Below, one piece after another: positions 25,021-32,152 of a stretch of 32,152 nucleotides of DNA. The notes under the pieces are model-generated. The model ran no database searches and was not told the DNA's origin. It was given only the letters and a program-made list of their open reading frames with translations. Each line of letters starts with the position of its first letter. The stretch's first letter is position 1. The position numbers and the translations under genes were made by a program. The stretch is from contig QCCT01000011.1 in assembly GCA_003281165.1 (NCBI GenBank), forward strand, positions 1 through 32,152. Reading direction: 5' to 3'. This stretch comes from Prochlorococcus sp. AG-347-M18 (GTDB lineage Bacteria; Cyanobacteriota; Cyanobacteriia; PCC-6307; Cyanobiaceae).

Positions 25021-26400
25021 TTAACCAATCAAAGTATTAATAATATCATTTGAATCATCAAGAACGTGAATTTTGGTATTTAATTGATTTTCAACTTCTT
25101 TGATATTTTTATCATCTAGAAATAAATCAGTATTTAGTTTTAACATAATAGATGGGATATAAACAGCATCTCCTAAATCCTTATTTTTCAGCCCGTAAAT
25201 AAGATCTTCTCCAGTAAGAAGACCTGTAACAACTTGATCTTGACCCCAATAAATACTTGGTAAACCATATAAATTAATTGTTAATCCATCAATTAAATTT
25301 AATTTATTAACTATGGGAATTAGTGCTTCATAAACTAATTTACCAACAATCCAACTGACTTTTTTTGACTGTTTTATTTTTTTTGGCAAGTTCTTAGACT
25401 TCTTACTTAATATCTTTAGAAAGGTTCTAATTGATCCAACTCCATTAGATTCTTGAGGCATATTTTCGTAAGTTTTATAACTAGGTAAATTTGAACCAGC
25501 TATTAAATACCATTCGTCTGCTAGCCAACAAAAGCGAGTCCCAAGCGTATTTTGTAGAGAGGCTTGAATTCTCTCCACCTGTTTAATCGTTTTTATTGCA
25601 TATTCTGGACTTATTGATTTCAATCCATCATTTTCAGGTCTAAATTTTGTAAGTCCTACAGGAACTATTGCAACTGAAAGTACTGTCTGAGAATTTTTTT
25701 TGTAGAATTCAGCAAGTTCCAAAATTGATTTCTCAAGAATATCCCCGTCATTTATATCTGGACAAACAACAATTTGAGCATGTATTTGAATTGAGTTTTT
25801 TTCAAACCAGGAAATTTGATCAAGGATCACACCTGCTTTTTTATTTTTTAATAATTTTTCTCTTGTATCGGGATCAGTAGCATGAACTGAAATAAAAAGT
25901 GGGGATAGTTTTTGCATAGCAATTCTTTCCCAGTCTTCTTTTTTTAAATTAGTAAGAGTTAGATAAGAGCCATAAAGGAAACTTAATCTATAATCATCAT
26001 CTTTTATGTATAGGCTTTTTCTTTTACCACTCGGCTGTTGATCAATAAAACAAAATGGACATCTATTATTGCATTGCTTTATTGAATCAAATAATGCATC
26101 TTTAAAATTAATACCTAAATTAACATCTTGATCTTTTTCAATACTTATATTGTGAATTTCATGATTTTTATCTAAAACTGTTATGTCTAAGATTTCTTCA
26201 CTAGTGAGAATCTGATAATCAATTAAATCTCTTGGTTTTTTCCCATTAATACTAATAATTGAATCACCTGATTCAAACCCTATTTCTTGAGCAATGGAAT
26301 TAGCTTCAATGCTTTCAATTTCTGCAGGGTTAATTTTATAAGTAATATTAGGAACCAAAAGGTCATTGGAATTTTCTTTGTAATCAATTTCTTTCCACAC
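25021..26400 (-). CDS. DUF512 radical-SAM-like protein with N-terminal PDZ domain (TIGR03279 type)
   Basis: A 459-residue protein typical of cyanobacteria and some Firmicutes. Residues about 25-80 form a PDZ-like domain (EIGFESGDSIISINGKKPRD). The radical SAM cluster motif is C110-x3-C114-x2-C117 (CNNRCPFC), followed by FIDQQPSGKR. The C-terminal half is DUF512 (SVAIVPVGLTKFR, RFCWLADEWYL). The reaction is unknown. The start is GTG at 26400, since an in-frame TGA lies two codons upstream. It leads the tolC/phosphatase gene row, and the divergent DUF3120 gene shares its 187-nt upstream gap. Confidence 0.88.
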   Translation of the reverse strand: MWKEIDYKENSNDLLVPNITYKINPAEIESIEANSIAQEIGFESGDSIISINGKKPRDLIDYQILTSEEILDITVLDKNHEIHNISIEKDQDVNLGINFKDALFDSIKQCNNRCPFCFIDQQPSGKRKSLYIKDDDYRLSFLYGSYLTLTNLKKEDWERIAMQKLSPLFISVHATDPDTREKLLKNKKAGVILDQISWFEKNSIQIHAQIVVCPDINDGDILEKSILELAEFYKKNSQTVLSVAIVPVGLTKFRPENDGLKSISPEYAIKTIKQVERIQASLQNTLGTRFCWLADEWYLIAGSNLPSYKTYENMPQESNGVGSIRTFLKILSKKSKNLPKKIKQSKKVSWIVGKLVYEALIPIVNKLNLIDGLTINLYGLPSIYWGQDQVVTGLLTGEDLIYGLKNKDLGDAVYIPSIMLKLNTDLFLDDKNIKEVENQLNTKIHVLDDSNDIINTLIG

Positions 26401-26453
26401 AATTCAATGCAAAATACACTTCTTTATTTTTATTCTAAACTTATATAGGACTC

Positions 26454-26472
26454 AAAGTGTATTAAATACTTT
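26454..26472. promoter_or_regulatory. Imperfect inverted repeat in divergent promoter region
   Basis: Within the 187-nt gap between the divergent DUF512 and DUF3120 genes, AAAGT (26454-26458) and ACTTT (26468-26472) flank a near-symmetric core, GTATTAAAT. A second pair, TAAAGG (26481-26486) and CCTTTA (26505-26510), lies just beyond. These are candidate operator sites only; the AT bias makes chance symmetry fairly likely. Confidence 0.25.
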
Positions 26473-26587
26473 TAAAATAGTAAAGGGAGATTTGAAATTA
26501 AGGGCCTTTAATTTATTAAAATATGGCATTCGCAGTTTTTAAAAACACGATTTAAATTAATTAAAATAACATAGAAATACTTATTCA

Positions 26588-27355
26588 TTGAAAGAATTAA
26601 TTACAAAAAATTTAGAAGTGAGAGGTAAATTGAACTATGAATTGCATAAGACAGGTGATTCATATGAAAATAGCTTTTTATCAAATCCATTATCTTTAAG
26701 ATTATGGTCCTCTTTTTTTGTAATTTTACCTATTTTTGTTCAAGCCCCTTGGGTTAGATTAGAACCAATAAGTGCTCTTTGCTTTACTTTTGTTATTCTC
26801 TTAGGGGCATTTTTTTTAAATCAGAAGGGATCAAATAAGTGGTTTATTGTCAGTTCATTATTACTTGGTGTATCAGGCAGTTGGCTTGGTGGATGTTTGT
26901 TCTGGGGATGGTTAAGTCCATTTCCTATCCTGCATATACCTGTTGAAGCTGTAGTTCTCCCATTTGCTTTAATTGGCCTTAATACTAATTGGAAAATAGG
27001 TTCAAGTTTTTATATCTCTTCTTTGTTTGGAACTGCAGTTACTGACATTACAATATTTTTAATCGGAATAATGGATCAGTGGAGACAGGTTATTACAGCA
27101 GATTCTGAAACTGCAGCTATGATTCTTCAAAAAACCTCTGAGAGTCTTATCCGAATAAAATCATTATCTATTATCGTTTTTGTTGCTCTAGTTCTTTGGT
27201 TTATTTCAAAAGAAATTTTAGATTCTGCCACAATTAATACTACTAGTGGTAAAGCACTCTTAGTTTCTGGTTACGTAATTCAAACGACATTAATTGTTGA
27301 TGGTATTTTTATTGTTTTAGCAATTCTGCAACCAACTTTTAGTGGATTGGTTTAA
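26588..27355 (+). CDS. DUF3120 family membrane protein
   Basis: A 255-residue cyanobacterial integral membrane protein with about seven helices. DUF3120 landmarks include FVQAPWVRLEPISALCFTF, GSWLGGCLFWGWLSPFP, HIPVEAVVLPFAL and GTAVTDITIFLIGIMDQWR. Function is unknown; the conserved acidic and Trp/Arg residues in membrane segments suggest a transport or cofactor-linked role. The start is taken as TTG at 26588; GTG at residue 11 is an alternative. Its TAA stop overlaps the ATG of nadB by one base (TAATG), so the two are co-translated. Confidence 0.87.
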   Translation: MKELITKNLEVRGKLNYELHKTGDSYENSFLSNPLSLRLWSSFFVILPIFVQAPWVRLEPISALCFTFVILLGAFFLNQKGSNKWFIVSSLLLGVSGSWLGGCLFWGWLSPFPILHIPVEAVVLPFALIGLNTNWKIGSSFYISSLFGTAVTDITIFLIGIMDQWRQVITADSETAAMILQKTSESLIRIKSLSIIVFVALVLWFISKEILDSATINTTSGKALLVSGYVIQTTLIVDGIFIVLAILQPTFSGLV

Positions 27356-29022
27356 TGTTAAGGCCTCCATTTTCGCAAGAACCAATTCCAATAAATAATT
27401 GGGATGTAATCGTTATAGGTGCTGGAGCTGCTGGTCTTATGACTTGTCTTGAATTACCCTCAAATTTAAAAGTGCTTCTTTTAAATAGAAATACTAGTAA
27501 GGTATCTTCCAGCAGATGGGCTCAAGGAGGAATCGCATCTGTTGTTAGACAAGACGATTCATTTGATCTTCATGCTGAGGATACTTTAAAAGCAGGTGAT
27601 GGACTATGTGATTTTCAAGCTGTAGAAATGCTAGTTAAAGAAGCTCCAGGCTGTGTAGAAAGGTTGCAGAATTTAGGGATGATTTTTGATCAAAGTTCTG
27701 ATCAACTAGCTACTACCTTGGAAGCAGCCCATTCACGAAGAAGAGTCTTACATGTTAAAGATCGTACTGGACGAGCATTAGTTGAAGTTCTAGAAGATCA
27801 TATTGAGAATCAAAAAAATATTCTTCACTGCAGGGGTGTAAGAGTAACTGAACTTCTCATTGAAAATAAAGAATGTAGAGGAGTACAGGTTCTTGATGGA
27901 GCAAATTTATATTGGATTAAATCTAGAGCTGTTGTTTTGGCTACAGGTGGGGGTGGACACTTGTTTACAAATACAACAAATCCTGCTCAATCCTCTGGTG
28001 AAGGAATTGCTCTTGCATGGAAAGCAGGAGCTGCTATCGAAGATTTAGAGTTCGTGCAATTTCATCCAACCGCTTTAAAATTTTATGGTGCACCTTGTTT
28101 CTTAATATCTGAGGCACTTAGAGGGGAAGGAGCGATTTTAGTTGATAAAAATGGTGAAAGTCCAGTTAAAAATCTTGAAAATCGCGATCTAGCTACTAGA
28201 GATCAGGTAAGTAGAGCAATTATGAAAAATATGCATGATAATAATGTAGACCATGTTGGCTTAGATCTTCGTTATATTGACCCAGAAAAAATTGTAGAGC
28301 GGTTTCCCACGATCTTAAGTCGATGTCAGGATTATGGTGTAAACCCTTTAAATGAGGTTATTCCCGTAGCTCCTGCAGCTCATTATTGGATGGGAGGTGT
28401 TAAAACTGATCTAAATGCATCTTCAACAAGAAAAGGACTATATGCCGTTGGAGAAGTTGCTTCTACAGGTGTGCATGGTGCTAATAGGCTGGCAAGTAAT
28501 TCACTGATGGAGTGTCTTGTTTTTGCAAGAAAAATGTCTTCAATTATTTTGAATGACCTTTCTAAATTTGAAAAATGTGATAGATCATTTCAAGAGTTTG
28601 ATATTGAAGATTCTAAAGAAGATCAAATTTCTATAATTGCTGAAAAAATTGATGAACTAAGAAAACTATGTTGGTTAAATTTAGGTGTATCTCGAAATAA
28701 GGAAAATATGAGTAAATTTTTGAATTATATTCAAAATGATATAAATAAATTAGATAAAAATAATTTACTAAATAGTCTTGAAAAAATAAAATTTGATCAA
28801 AAAATTAAACTTAGTGAACCCAATAGGAGGGCATTAAATCTTTTACTTGATTTAAAGAATAGACAAATAACAACTTTAACCTTATTAAAAGCTTGTTTAT
28901 ATAGAGAAGAAAGTCGAGGAGGGCATTATAGAGATGATTTCCCTGAAAAAGATAAAAATTGGGAATGCCATACTAGACAACAGTTAGATCAAAAAATTCA
29001 AAAAAGATTTATTAAAAATTAA
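27355..29022 (+). CDS. nadB: L-aspartate oxidase
   Basis: A flavoenzyme that makes iminoaspartate for quinolinate and NAD synthesis. The 555 residues show the FAD motif VIVIGAGAAG, SSSRWAQGGIA, HSRRRVLHVKDRTGRALVE, FVQFHPTAL and the active-site block GVHGANRLASNSLMECLVF, which together identify the NadB/succinate-dehydrogenase-flavoprotein group. The lack of a covalent-flavin histidine context and the typical length favour NadB over SdhA/FrdA. Translation is coupled to the DUF3120 gene. The last 11 nt overlap the convergent VKOR gene. Confidence 0.95.
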   Translation: MLRPPFSQEPIPINNWDVIVIGAGAAGLMTCLELPSNLKVLLLNRNTSKVSSSRWAQGGIASVVRQDDSFDLHAEDTLKAGDGLCDFQAVEMLVKEAPGCVERLQNLGMIFDQSSDQLATTLEAAHSRRRVLHVKDRTGRALVEVLEDHIENQKNILHCRGVRVTELLIENKECRGVQVLDGANLYWIKSRAVVLATGGGGHLFTNTTNPAQSSGEGIALAWKAGAAIEDLEFVQFHPTALKFYGAPCFLISEALRGEGAILVDKNGESPVKNLENRDLATRDQVSRAIMKNMHDNNVDHVGLDLRYIDPEKIVERFPTILSRCQDYGVNPLNEVIPVAPAAHYWMGGVKTDLNASSTRKGLYAVGEVASTGVHGANRLASNSLMECLVFARKMSSIILNDLSKFEKCDRSFQEFDIEDSKEDQISIIAEKIDELRKLCWLNLGVSRNKENMSKFLNYIQNDINKLDKNNLLNSLEKIKFDQKIKLSEPNRRALNLLLDLKNRQITTLTLLKACLYREESRGGHYRDDFPEKDKNWECHTRQQLDQKIQKRFIKN

Positions 29023-29947
29023 GATCTCCCTGATAGTCGGTTTTTGTTGCTAATTCATTTAAGTCACGGGTACCACTAATAATTTCTCCATTTATTTCCC
29101 AAGAAGGAAATCCACTGATTCCTTTCGTTTGGCATAGCTCATACTCATTATCTTTACCATCTTTAGCACATTCAACTACTTTTAATTCTTTAACTGCTTC
29201 CTTACCAAATAATTGTTTTTGATCGTGGCAATGTGGGCACCAGTATGCACTATACATAACAATATTGCTTTCACTTAAAAATTTTGCAAACTTTACCTTC
29301 TGGGGAGAGCTTGAAGTGGTAATTATTGGCGATAAATTTTCAGTGGGGTTTGTAACATCAATAGCATTAGAGGGGTCAACGTTTGTTGACCAAATTAGTC
29401 CCCCCAATATGACACTAATGGCTACAATGAAACCTCTAAAAAACATAGGTTCTCTACTTTCGAACTTTGCTCCAATCATAGAAATTATAAAGATAGAAAA
29501 CGATAAAATTGCTGAAAGTATACAAAAAAAGCAATATGCTTGAATCTTAAAAAACATTATATTTATCAATAAAAAGCTAAATGTTGATGACGCACAAGAA
29601 ATTAGAAATACTAACCACCATAAAAACTTATTTAGTTTTTCTTTTGGAGAAATTAAATTAAGCGAGAGTATTATTGTGATAATTAATATTGATAAATATG
29701 TTATGAATCCAGCTAATGAGAGAGGTATATTAACTTGATTATTTTTAAATAAAGTACCCCAAGGACTATTTAAAACTGTTTCACAACCATTTTGTATCCC
29801 TGGGCATGAAAGCGAAGTAAATAATCCCCAGTTTTTTAAAGTAATCGAACCTGTGTCAACTATGCCTATGGTGCTGAGAATTGCGATTATGATTTTTGGC
29901 CATTTCAACTCTTTTTTATTTCTTCTGTTTAAAGTCTTAAGCGCCAT
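29012..29947 (-). CDS. VKOR-thioredoxin fusion (disulfide-bond-forming membrane protein)
   Basis: A natural fusion of vitamin K epoxide reductase and a thioredoxin-like domain that makes disulfides outside the cytoplasm and passes electrons to quinone. The membrane part (about 15-185) has the shuttle cysteines C48 and C55 (SCPGIQNGC), a conserved SPWG (61-64) and the active-site pair YCFFC (C139, C142). The C-terminal domain faces the lumen or periplasm and has YWCPHC (C237, C240). The 311 residues match other cyanobacterial fusions, where it stands in for DsbB/DsbA. It overlaps nadB by 11 nt at the 3' end. Confidence 0.95.
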   Translation of the reverse strand: MALKTLNRRNKKELKWPKIIIAILSTIGIVDTGSITLKNWGLFTSLSCPGIQNGCETVLNSPWGTLFKNNQVNIPLSLAGFITYLSILIITIILSLNLISPKEKLNKFLWWLVFLISCASSTFSFLLINIMFFKIQAYCFFCILSAILSFSIFIISMIGAKFESREPMFFRGFIVAISVILGGLIWSTNVDPSNAIDVTNPTENLSPIITTSSSPQKVKFAKFLSESNIVMYSAYWCPHCHDQKQLFGKEAVKELKVVECAKDGKDNEYELCQTKGISGFPSWEINGEIISGTRDLNELATKTDYQGDLNF

Positions 29948-30052
29948 ACAAAATCAAAGTTTGATATTTACATTATCTATCCTAATATTATCTTGGCATG
30001 AGAGTTATATACGAAATGCTGTTTAAATCTTTTAATTCTTATTTTTCAAGTT

Positions 30053-31417
30053 GTGAAGCAAAATAGTATCAATGTAAAAGAAAAAAAACTATCTAAGATT
30101 GCATTCAGTCATGTTGGTTGTGAGAAAAATCTTGTTGATACTGAACATATGCAAGGCTTATTAGATAAAGAGGGTTATGAAGTTGACAGCAATATAAATG
30201 ATGCAAATGTTGTTGTTGTAAATACTTGCAGTTTTATTGAAACAGCTAGAGAAGAATCTATTAGAAAAATTCTAGAATATACAAATCAAGGAAAGGAAGT
30301 AATAGTTGCAGGCTGTATGGCTCAGCATTTTAAAGATGAGCTTATAAAAGAAATTCCTGAAATAAAAGGTTTGGTTGGAACAGGAGATTATCAAAAGATA
30401 GCCAAAGTTTTAGACAGAGTAGAAAAAGGGGAAATCGTTAATGAAGTTTCAAAAATACCTGAATTTATTGCAGATGAGGAAATGCCTCGTTTTGTAGATA
30501 AAAACAAATTTGTTGCTTATCTTCGGATTGCTGAAGGCTGTAACTATAATTGCGCTTTTTGTATTATTCCTAAGTTGAGAGGACCTCAAAGAAGCAGAAC
30601 AATAGAATCTATAGTTTCAGAAGCCAAAAGTCTTGCAAAAAAGGGTATTCAAGAAATCATATTAATTAGTCAAATAACAACTAATTATGGTCAGGATATT
30701 TATGGAAAACCATCATTAGCCAAACTTTTGAATGAGCTTTCTAAAGTTTCAATTCCTTGGATAAGGATACATTATGCTTATCCAACAGGTTTAACTGATG
30801 AAGTAATAAGAGCTTTCAAAGATTCAAAGAATATAGTGCCTTACTTTGATTTACCACTTCAGCATAGTCATCCAGATGTATTGAAGAGTATGAATAGACC
30901 TTGGCAAGCTTCTTTGAATGAATCAATTTTGGAGAAAATTAGAGAAGAAATTCCATCTGCTGTATTAAGAACTAGTCTCATTGTTGGTTTCCCGGGAGAA
31001 AAAAAAGAACATTTTGAACATCTTCTCAAATTTTTGGATAGGCACAAATTTGATCATGTTGGAGTTTTTATTTTTTCTCCCGAAGAGGGAACAGCAGCTT
31101 TTCATTTGTCAAATAAAGTATCTCCAGAGGTTGCAGAGGCAAGAAAAGATAACGTTATTTCAGTTCAACAAAGTATCTCTAAAGAAAAAAATCAGACATA
31201 TGTTGGTTCAAAAATGAAGATTTTGGTAGAACAAATATCAGATAATAACGAATTAATTGGTCGGTCCTACAATTTCGCGCCTGAAATTGACGGAACTGTA
31301 ATTTTATCTGTTAAAGATAAAATTGATTTGAAAAATTATATTGGTAAATTTGTTGAAGCAAATATTTCTTTTGCGGATGAATATGATTTATATGGGGAGA
31401 CTATTAAAATTTTGTAG
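30053..31417 (+). CDS. rimO: Ribosomal protein S12 methylthiotransferase RimO
   Basis: RimO adds a methylthio group to an aspartate of ribosomal protein S12 using two 4Fe-4S clusters. The 454 residues have the N-terminal UPF0004 cysteines C23, C59 and C88 ([24 protein letters not shown]), the radical SAM motif C163-x3-C167-x2-C170 (CNYNCAFC, then [12 protein letters not shown]) and a C-terminal TRAM domain (about 385-454). The HVGCEKN and PKLRG strings separate RimO from MiaB. The start is GTG at 30053, with no Shine-Dalgarno sequence visible. It converges on petL with a 4-nt gap. Confidence 0.96.
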   Translation: MKQNSINVKEKKLSKIAFSHVGCEKNLVDTEHMQGLLDKEGYEVDSNINDANVVVVNTCSFIETAREESIRKILEYTNQGKEVIVAGCMAQHFKDELIKEIPEIKGLVGTGDYQKIAKVLDRVEKGEIVNEVSKIPEFIADEEMPRFVDKNKFVAYLRIAEGCNYNCAFCIIPKLRGPQRSRTIESIVSEAKSLAKKGIQEIILISQITTNYGQDIYGKPSLAKLLNELSKVSIPWIRIHYAYPTGLTDEVIRAFKDSKNIVPYFDLPLQHSHPDVLKSMNRPWQASLNESILEKIREEIPSAVLRTSLIVGFPGEKKEHFEHLLKFLDRHKFDHVGVFIFSPEEGTAAFHLSNKVSPEVAEARKDNVISVQQSISKEKNQTYVGSKMKILVEQISDNNELIGRSYNFAPEIDGTVILSVKDKIDLKNYIGKFVEANISFADEYDLYGETIKIL

Positions 31418-31421
31418 TTTT

Positions 31422-31514
31422 TTAAATTAATTTAACTGCTCTTAATAGCTTATCTAATGCGAAAGCAGCTCCAAAACCAAAGCCAATAAATGCAAAATAG
31501 AAAATGATGTTCAT
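31422..31514 (-). CDS. petL: Cytochrome b6f complex subunit PetL
   Basis: A 30-residue single-helix protein read from ATG at 31512-31514 to TAA at 31422-31424. It is nearly all hydrophobic (MNIIFYFAFIGFGFGAAFAL), then ends DKLLRAVKLI. The FYxxFIxxxFGxA pattern and the terminal KLI match cyanobacterial PetL as I recall it. PetL lies at the edge of the b6f complex and helps its stability. Its size makes it easily missed. An alternative is another tiny thylakoid subunit of unknown identity, but the end motif favours PetL. It lies 65 nt downstream of the DUF4346-like gene on the same strand. Confidence 0.75.
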   Translation of the reverse strand: MNIIFYFAFIGFGFGAAFALDKLLRAVKLI

Positions 31515-31579
31515 TAATTTTTTTATTTTTTATTTAATTTAACATCAGATGAAAAGATTAGATTTTTTCGTTTAATTTC

Positions 31580-31966
31580 TTAATCTTGGATATATGGTAA
31601 TTTTTTGTATAAGCATTCTTCTGCTTTTTGTAGTTCCCGGCCTAAATATAGAGCATGATCGAATCTTGTTATTAAGTCATTTCTTTCTTCAGTGATCAAT
31701 ATTCCAAGTTGTTTCGCACTAATTCCTTCAAAAACTTCATTACAAACTCTTTTATTTTGAGAGTCGCATTTAATTGGTTCATTTGTTTCTGGGTCAAGCG
31801 CATATCCGTCATTATTAATATTATTTAGAAAGTGCTCTAAAACTATTTTATTTTCTTCCAAATCAACTTTTATAATGAAATACCCGTTTGGATCTAAGTC
31901 TATATATCGATTGGATAGACTATTATCAATCTTTATTTTTTCATCTAAACTTTGACTTGAATACAT
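31580..31966 (-). CDS. DUF4346-like conserved hypothetical protein
   Basis: A soluble 128-residue protein. LDPNGYFIIKVDLEENKIVLEHF near the N-terminus and ISAKQLGILITEERNDLITRFDHALYLGRELQKAEECL in the C-terminal part resemble DUF4346, a family of cyanobacteria and methanogens whose function is unknown. DHALYLGRELQKAE is the most recognisable block. The 'AKQLG' and 'LGREL' segments look like a small alpha/beta enzyme-associated module. The start is ATG at 31966. Family assignment is from memory of the pattern. Confidence 0.72.
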   Translation of the reverse strand: MYSSQSLDEKIKIDNSLSNRYIDLDPNGYFIIKVDLEENKIVLEHFLNNINNDGYALDPETNEPIKCDSQNKRVCNEVFEGISAKQLGILITEERNDLITRFDHALYLGRELQKAEECLYKKLPYIQD

Positions 31967-32027
31967 TTTGGTAATTTAATTTCAAACTATATTACTAATA
32001 TAAACTTTGGTAAAGCCGAAAAATTTT

Positions 32028-32152
32028 TTATTTAAAGGGTATAGATTTATTTTCAAAATCAATTTCCATCTCGGTTTGTTTATTCACTTCATTTAGCCAA
32101 GGACTAATTATATTTTCCATATTTTTGTCAAACCACTTATGCAAGCTAATGG
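32028..32152 (-). CDS. C-terminal fragment of an unidentified gene (5' end beyond window)
   Basis: An open frame enters from the right edge and stops at TAA (32028-32030). The 40 visible residues include HKWFDKNMENIISPWLNE and end EIDFENKSIPFK, a polar, probably helical tail. It is on the same strand and 61 nt upstream of the DUF4346-like gene. Too little is visible to name it. Confidence 0.55.
   Translation of the reverse strand, partial: ISLHKWFDKNMENIISPWLNEVNKQTEMEIDFENKSIPFK

Noticed and set aside
26401..26587. tRNA or structured RNA in the 187-nt gap
   Set aside because: No cloverleaf-like GC stems or TTCGA loop seen; AT-rich throughout, consistent with a divergent promoter.
29998..30066. 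Short ATG frame of 22 codons upstream of and overlapping the rimO start
   Set aside because: Out of frame with rimO, no ribosome site and no coding pattern; probably chance.
1..32152. Mobile elements, prophage or CRISPR arrays
   Set aside because: No transposase, integrase or phage genes, no regularly spaced repeats and no compositional break were seen.

Overview
The window reads as a chromosomal segment of a high-light-adapted Prochlorococcus or a very close relative. The evidence is a strongly AT-rich sequence, very short intergenic gaps with frequent gene overlaps, a short high-light-inducible (Hli) protein, a candidate cytochrome b6f PetL subunit, and many proteins of cyanobacterial types (DUF4912, DUF2973, DUF3120, PDZ/radical-SAM DUF512, VKOR-thioredoxin fusion). 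The strain cannot be named from the sequence alone. I saw no rRNA, tRNA, insertion sequence, prophage or CRISPR array. The window looks like core backbone rather than a genomic island.

Layout. 1-3259 (minus): sufB-sufC-sufD for Fe-S cluster assembly, with sufD running off the left edge. 3355-8254 (plus): a small unknown gene, a DUF4912 protein behind a 269-nt leader, a tiny membrane protein, phosphoglucomutase and RarA. 8251-10061: PPTase, PrxQ-type peroxiredoxin and pantothenate kinase on alternating strands, overlapping end to end. 10077-10799: PAPS reductase (cysH), same strand and just upstream of coaX. 10895-16077 (plus): type II NADH dehydrogenase, then an SLC13/RCK transporter and a KtrB-KtrA potassium system. 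16084-17262: a cluster of small genes, namely a ribbon-helix-helix (RHH) regulator, a divergent unknown gene with a nested palindrome between them, a Nif11-like leader-type protein, and an antisense-overlapping small membrane protein. 17334-21409: an ABC-F ATPase, a 47-aa twin-CX3C protein, an HtrA/Deg protease, two conserved cyanobacterial small proteins and an hli gene. 21414-26400 (minus): DUF512 radical-SAM protein, TolC, an inositol-monophosphatase-family enzyme, YihY/BrkB and a zinc-ribbon membrane protein. 26588-29022 (plus): DUF3120 and L-aspartate oxidase. 29012-29947 (minus): VKOR-thioredoxin. 30053-31417 (plus): rimO. 31422-32152 (minus): petL, a DUF4346-like protein and the end of an unknown gene.

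How the genes fit together. Fe-S supply (Suf) sits in the same region as two radical-SAM Fe-S proteins (DUF512, RimO). Redox and oxidative-fold functions (PrxQ, VKOR-Trx, NDH-2, CysH, PetL, Hli) suit a phototroph with chronic oxidative load. SLC13-KtrB-KtrA is a probable ion-homeostasis transcription unit. The least explained stretch is 16.0-19.3 kb, where small uncharacterised proteins cluster around a likely autoregulated RHH repressor.
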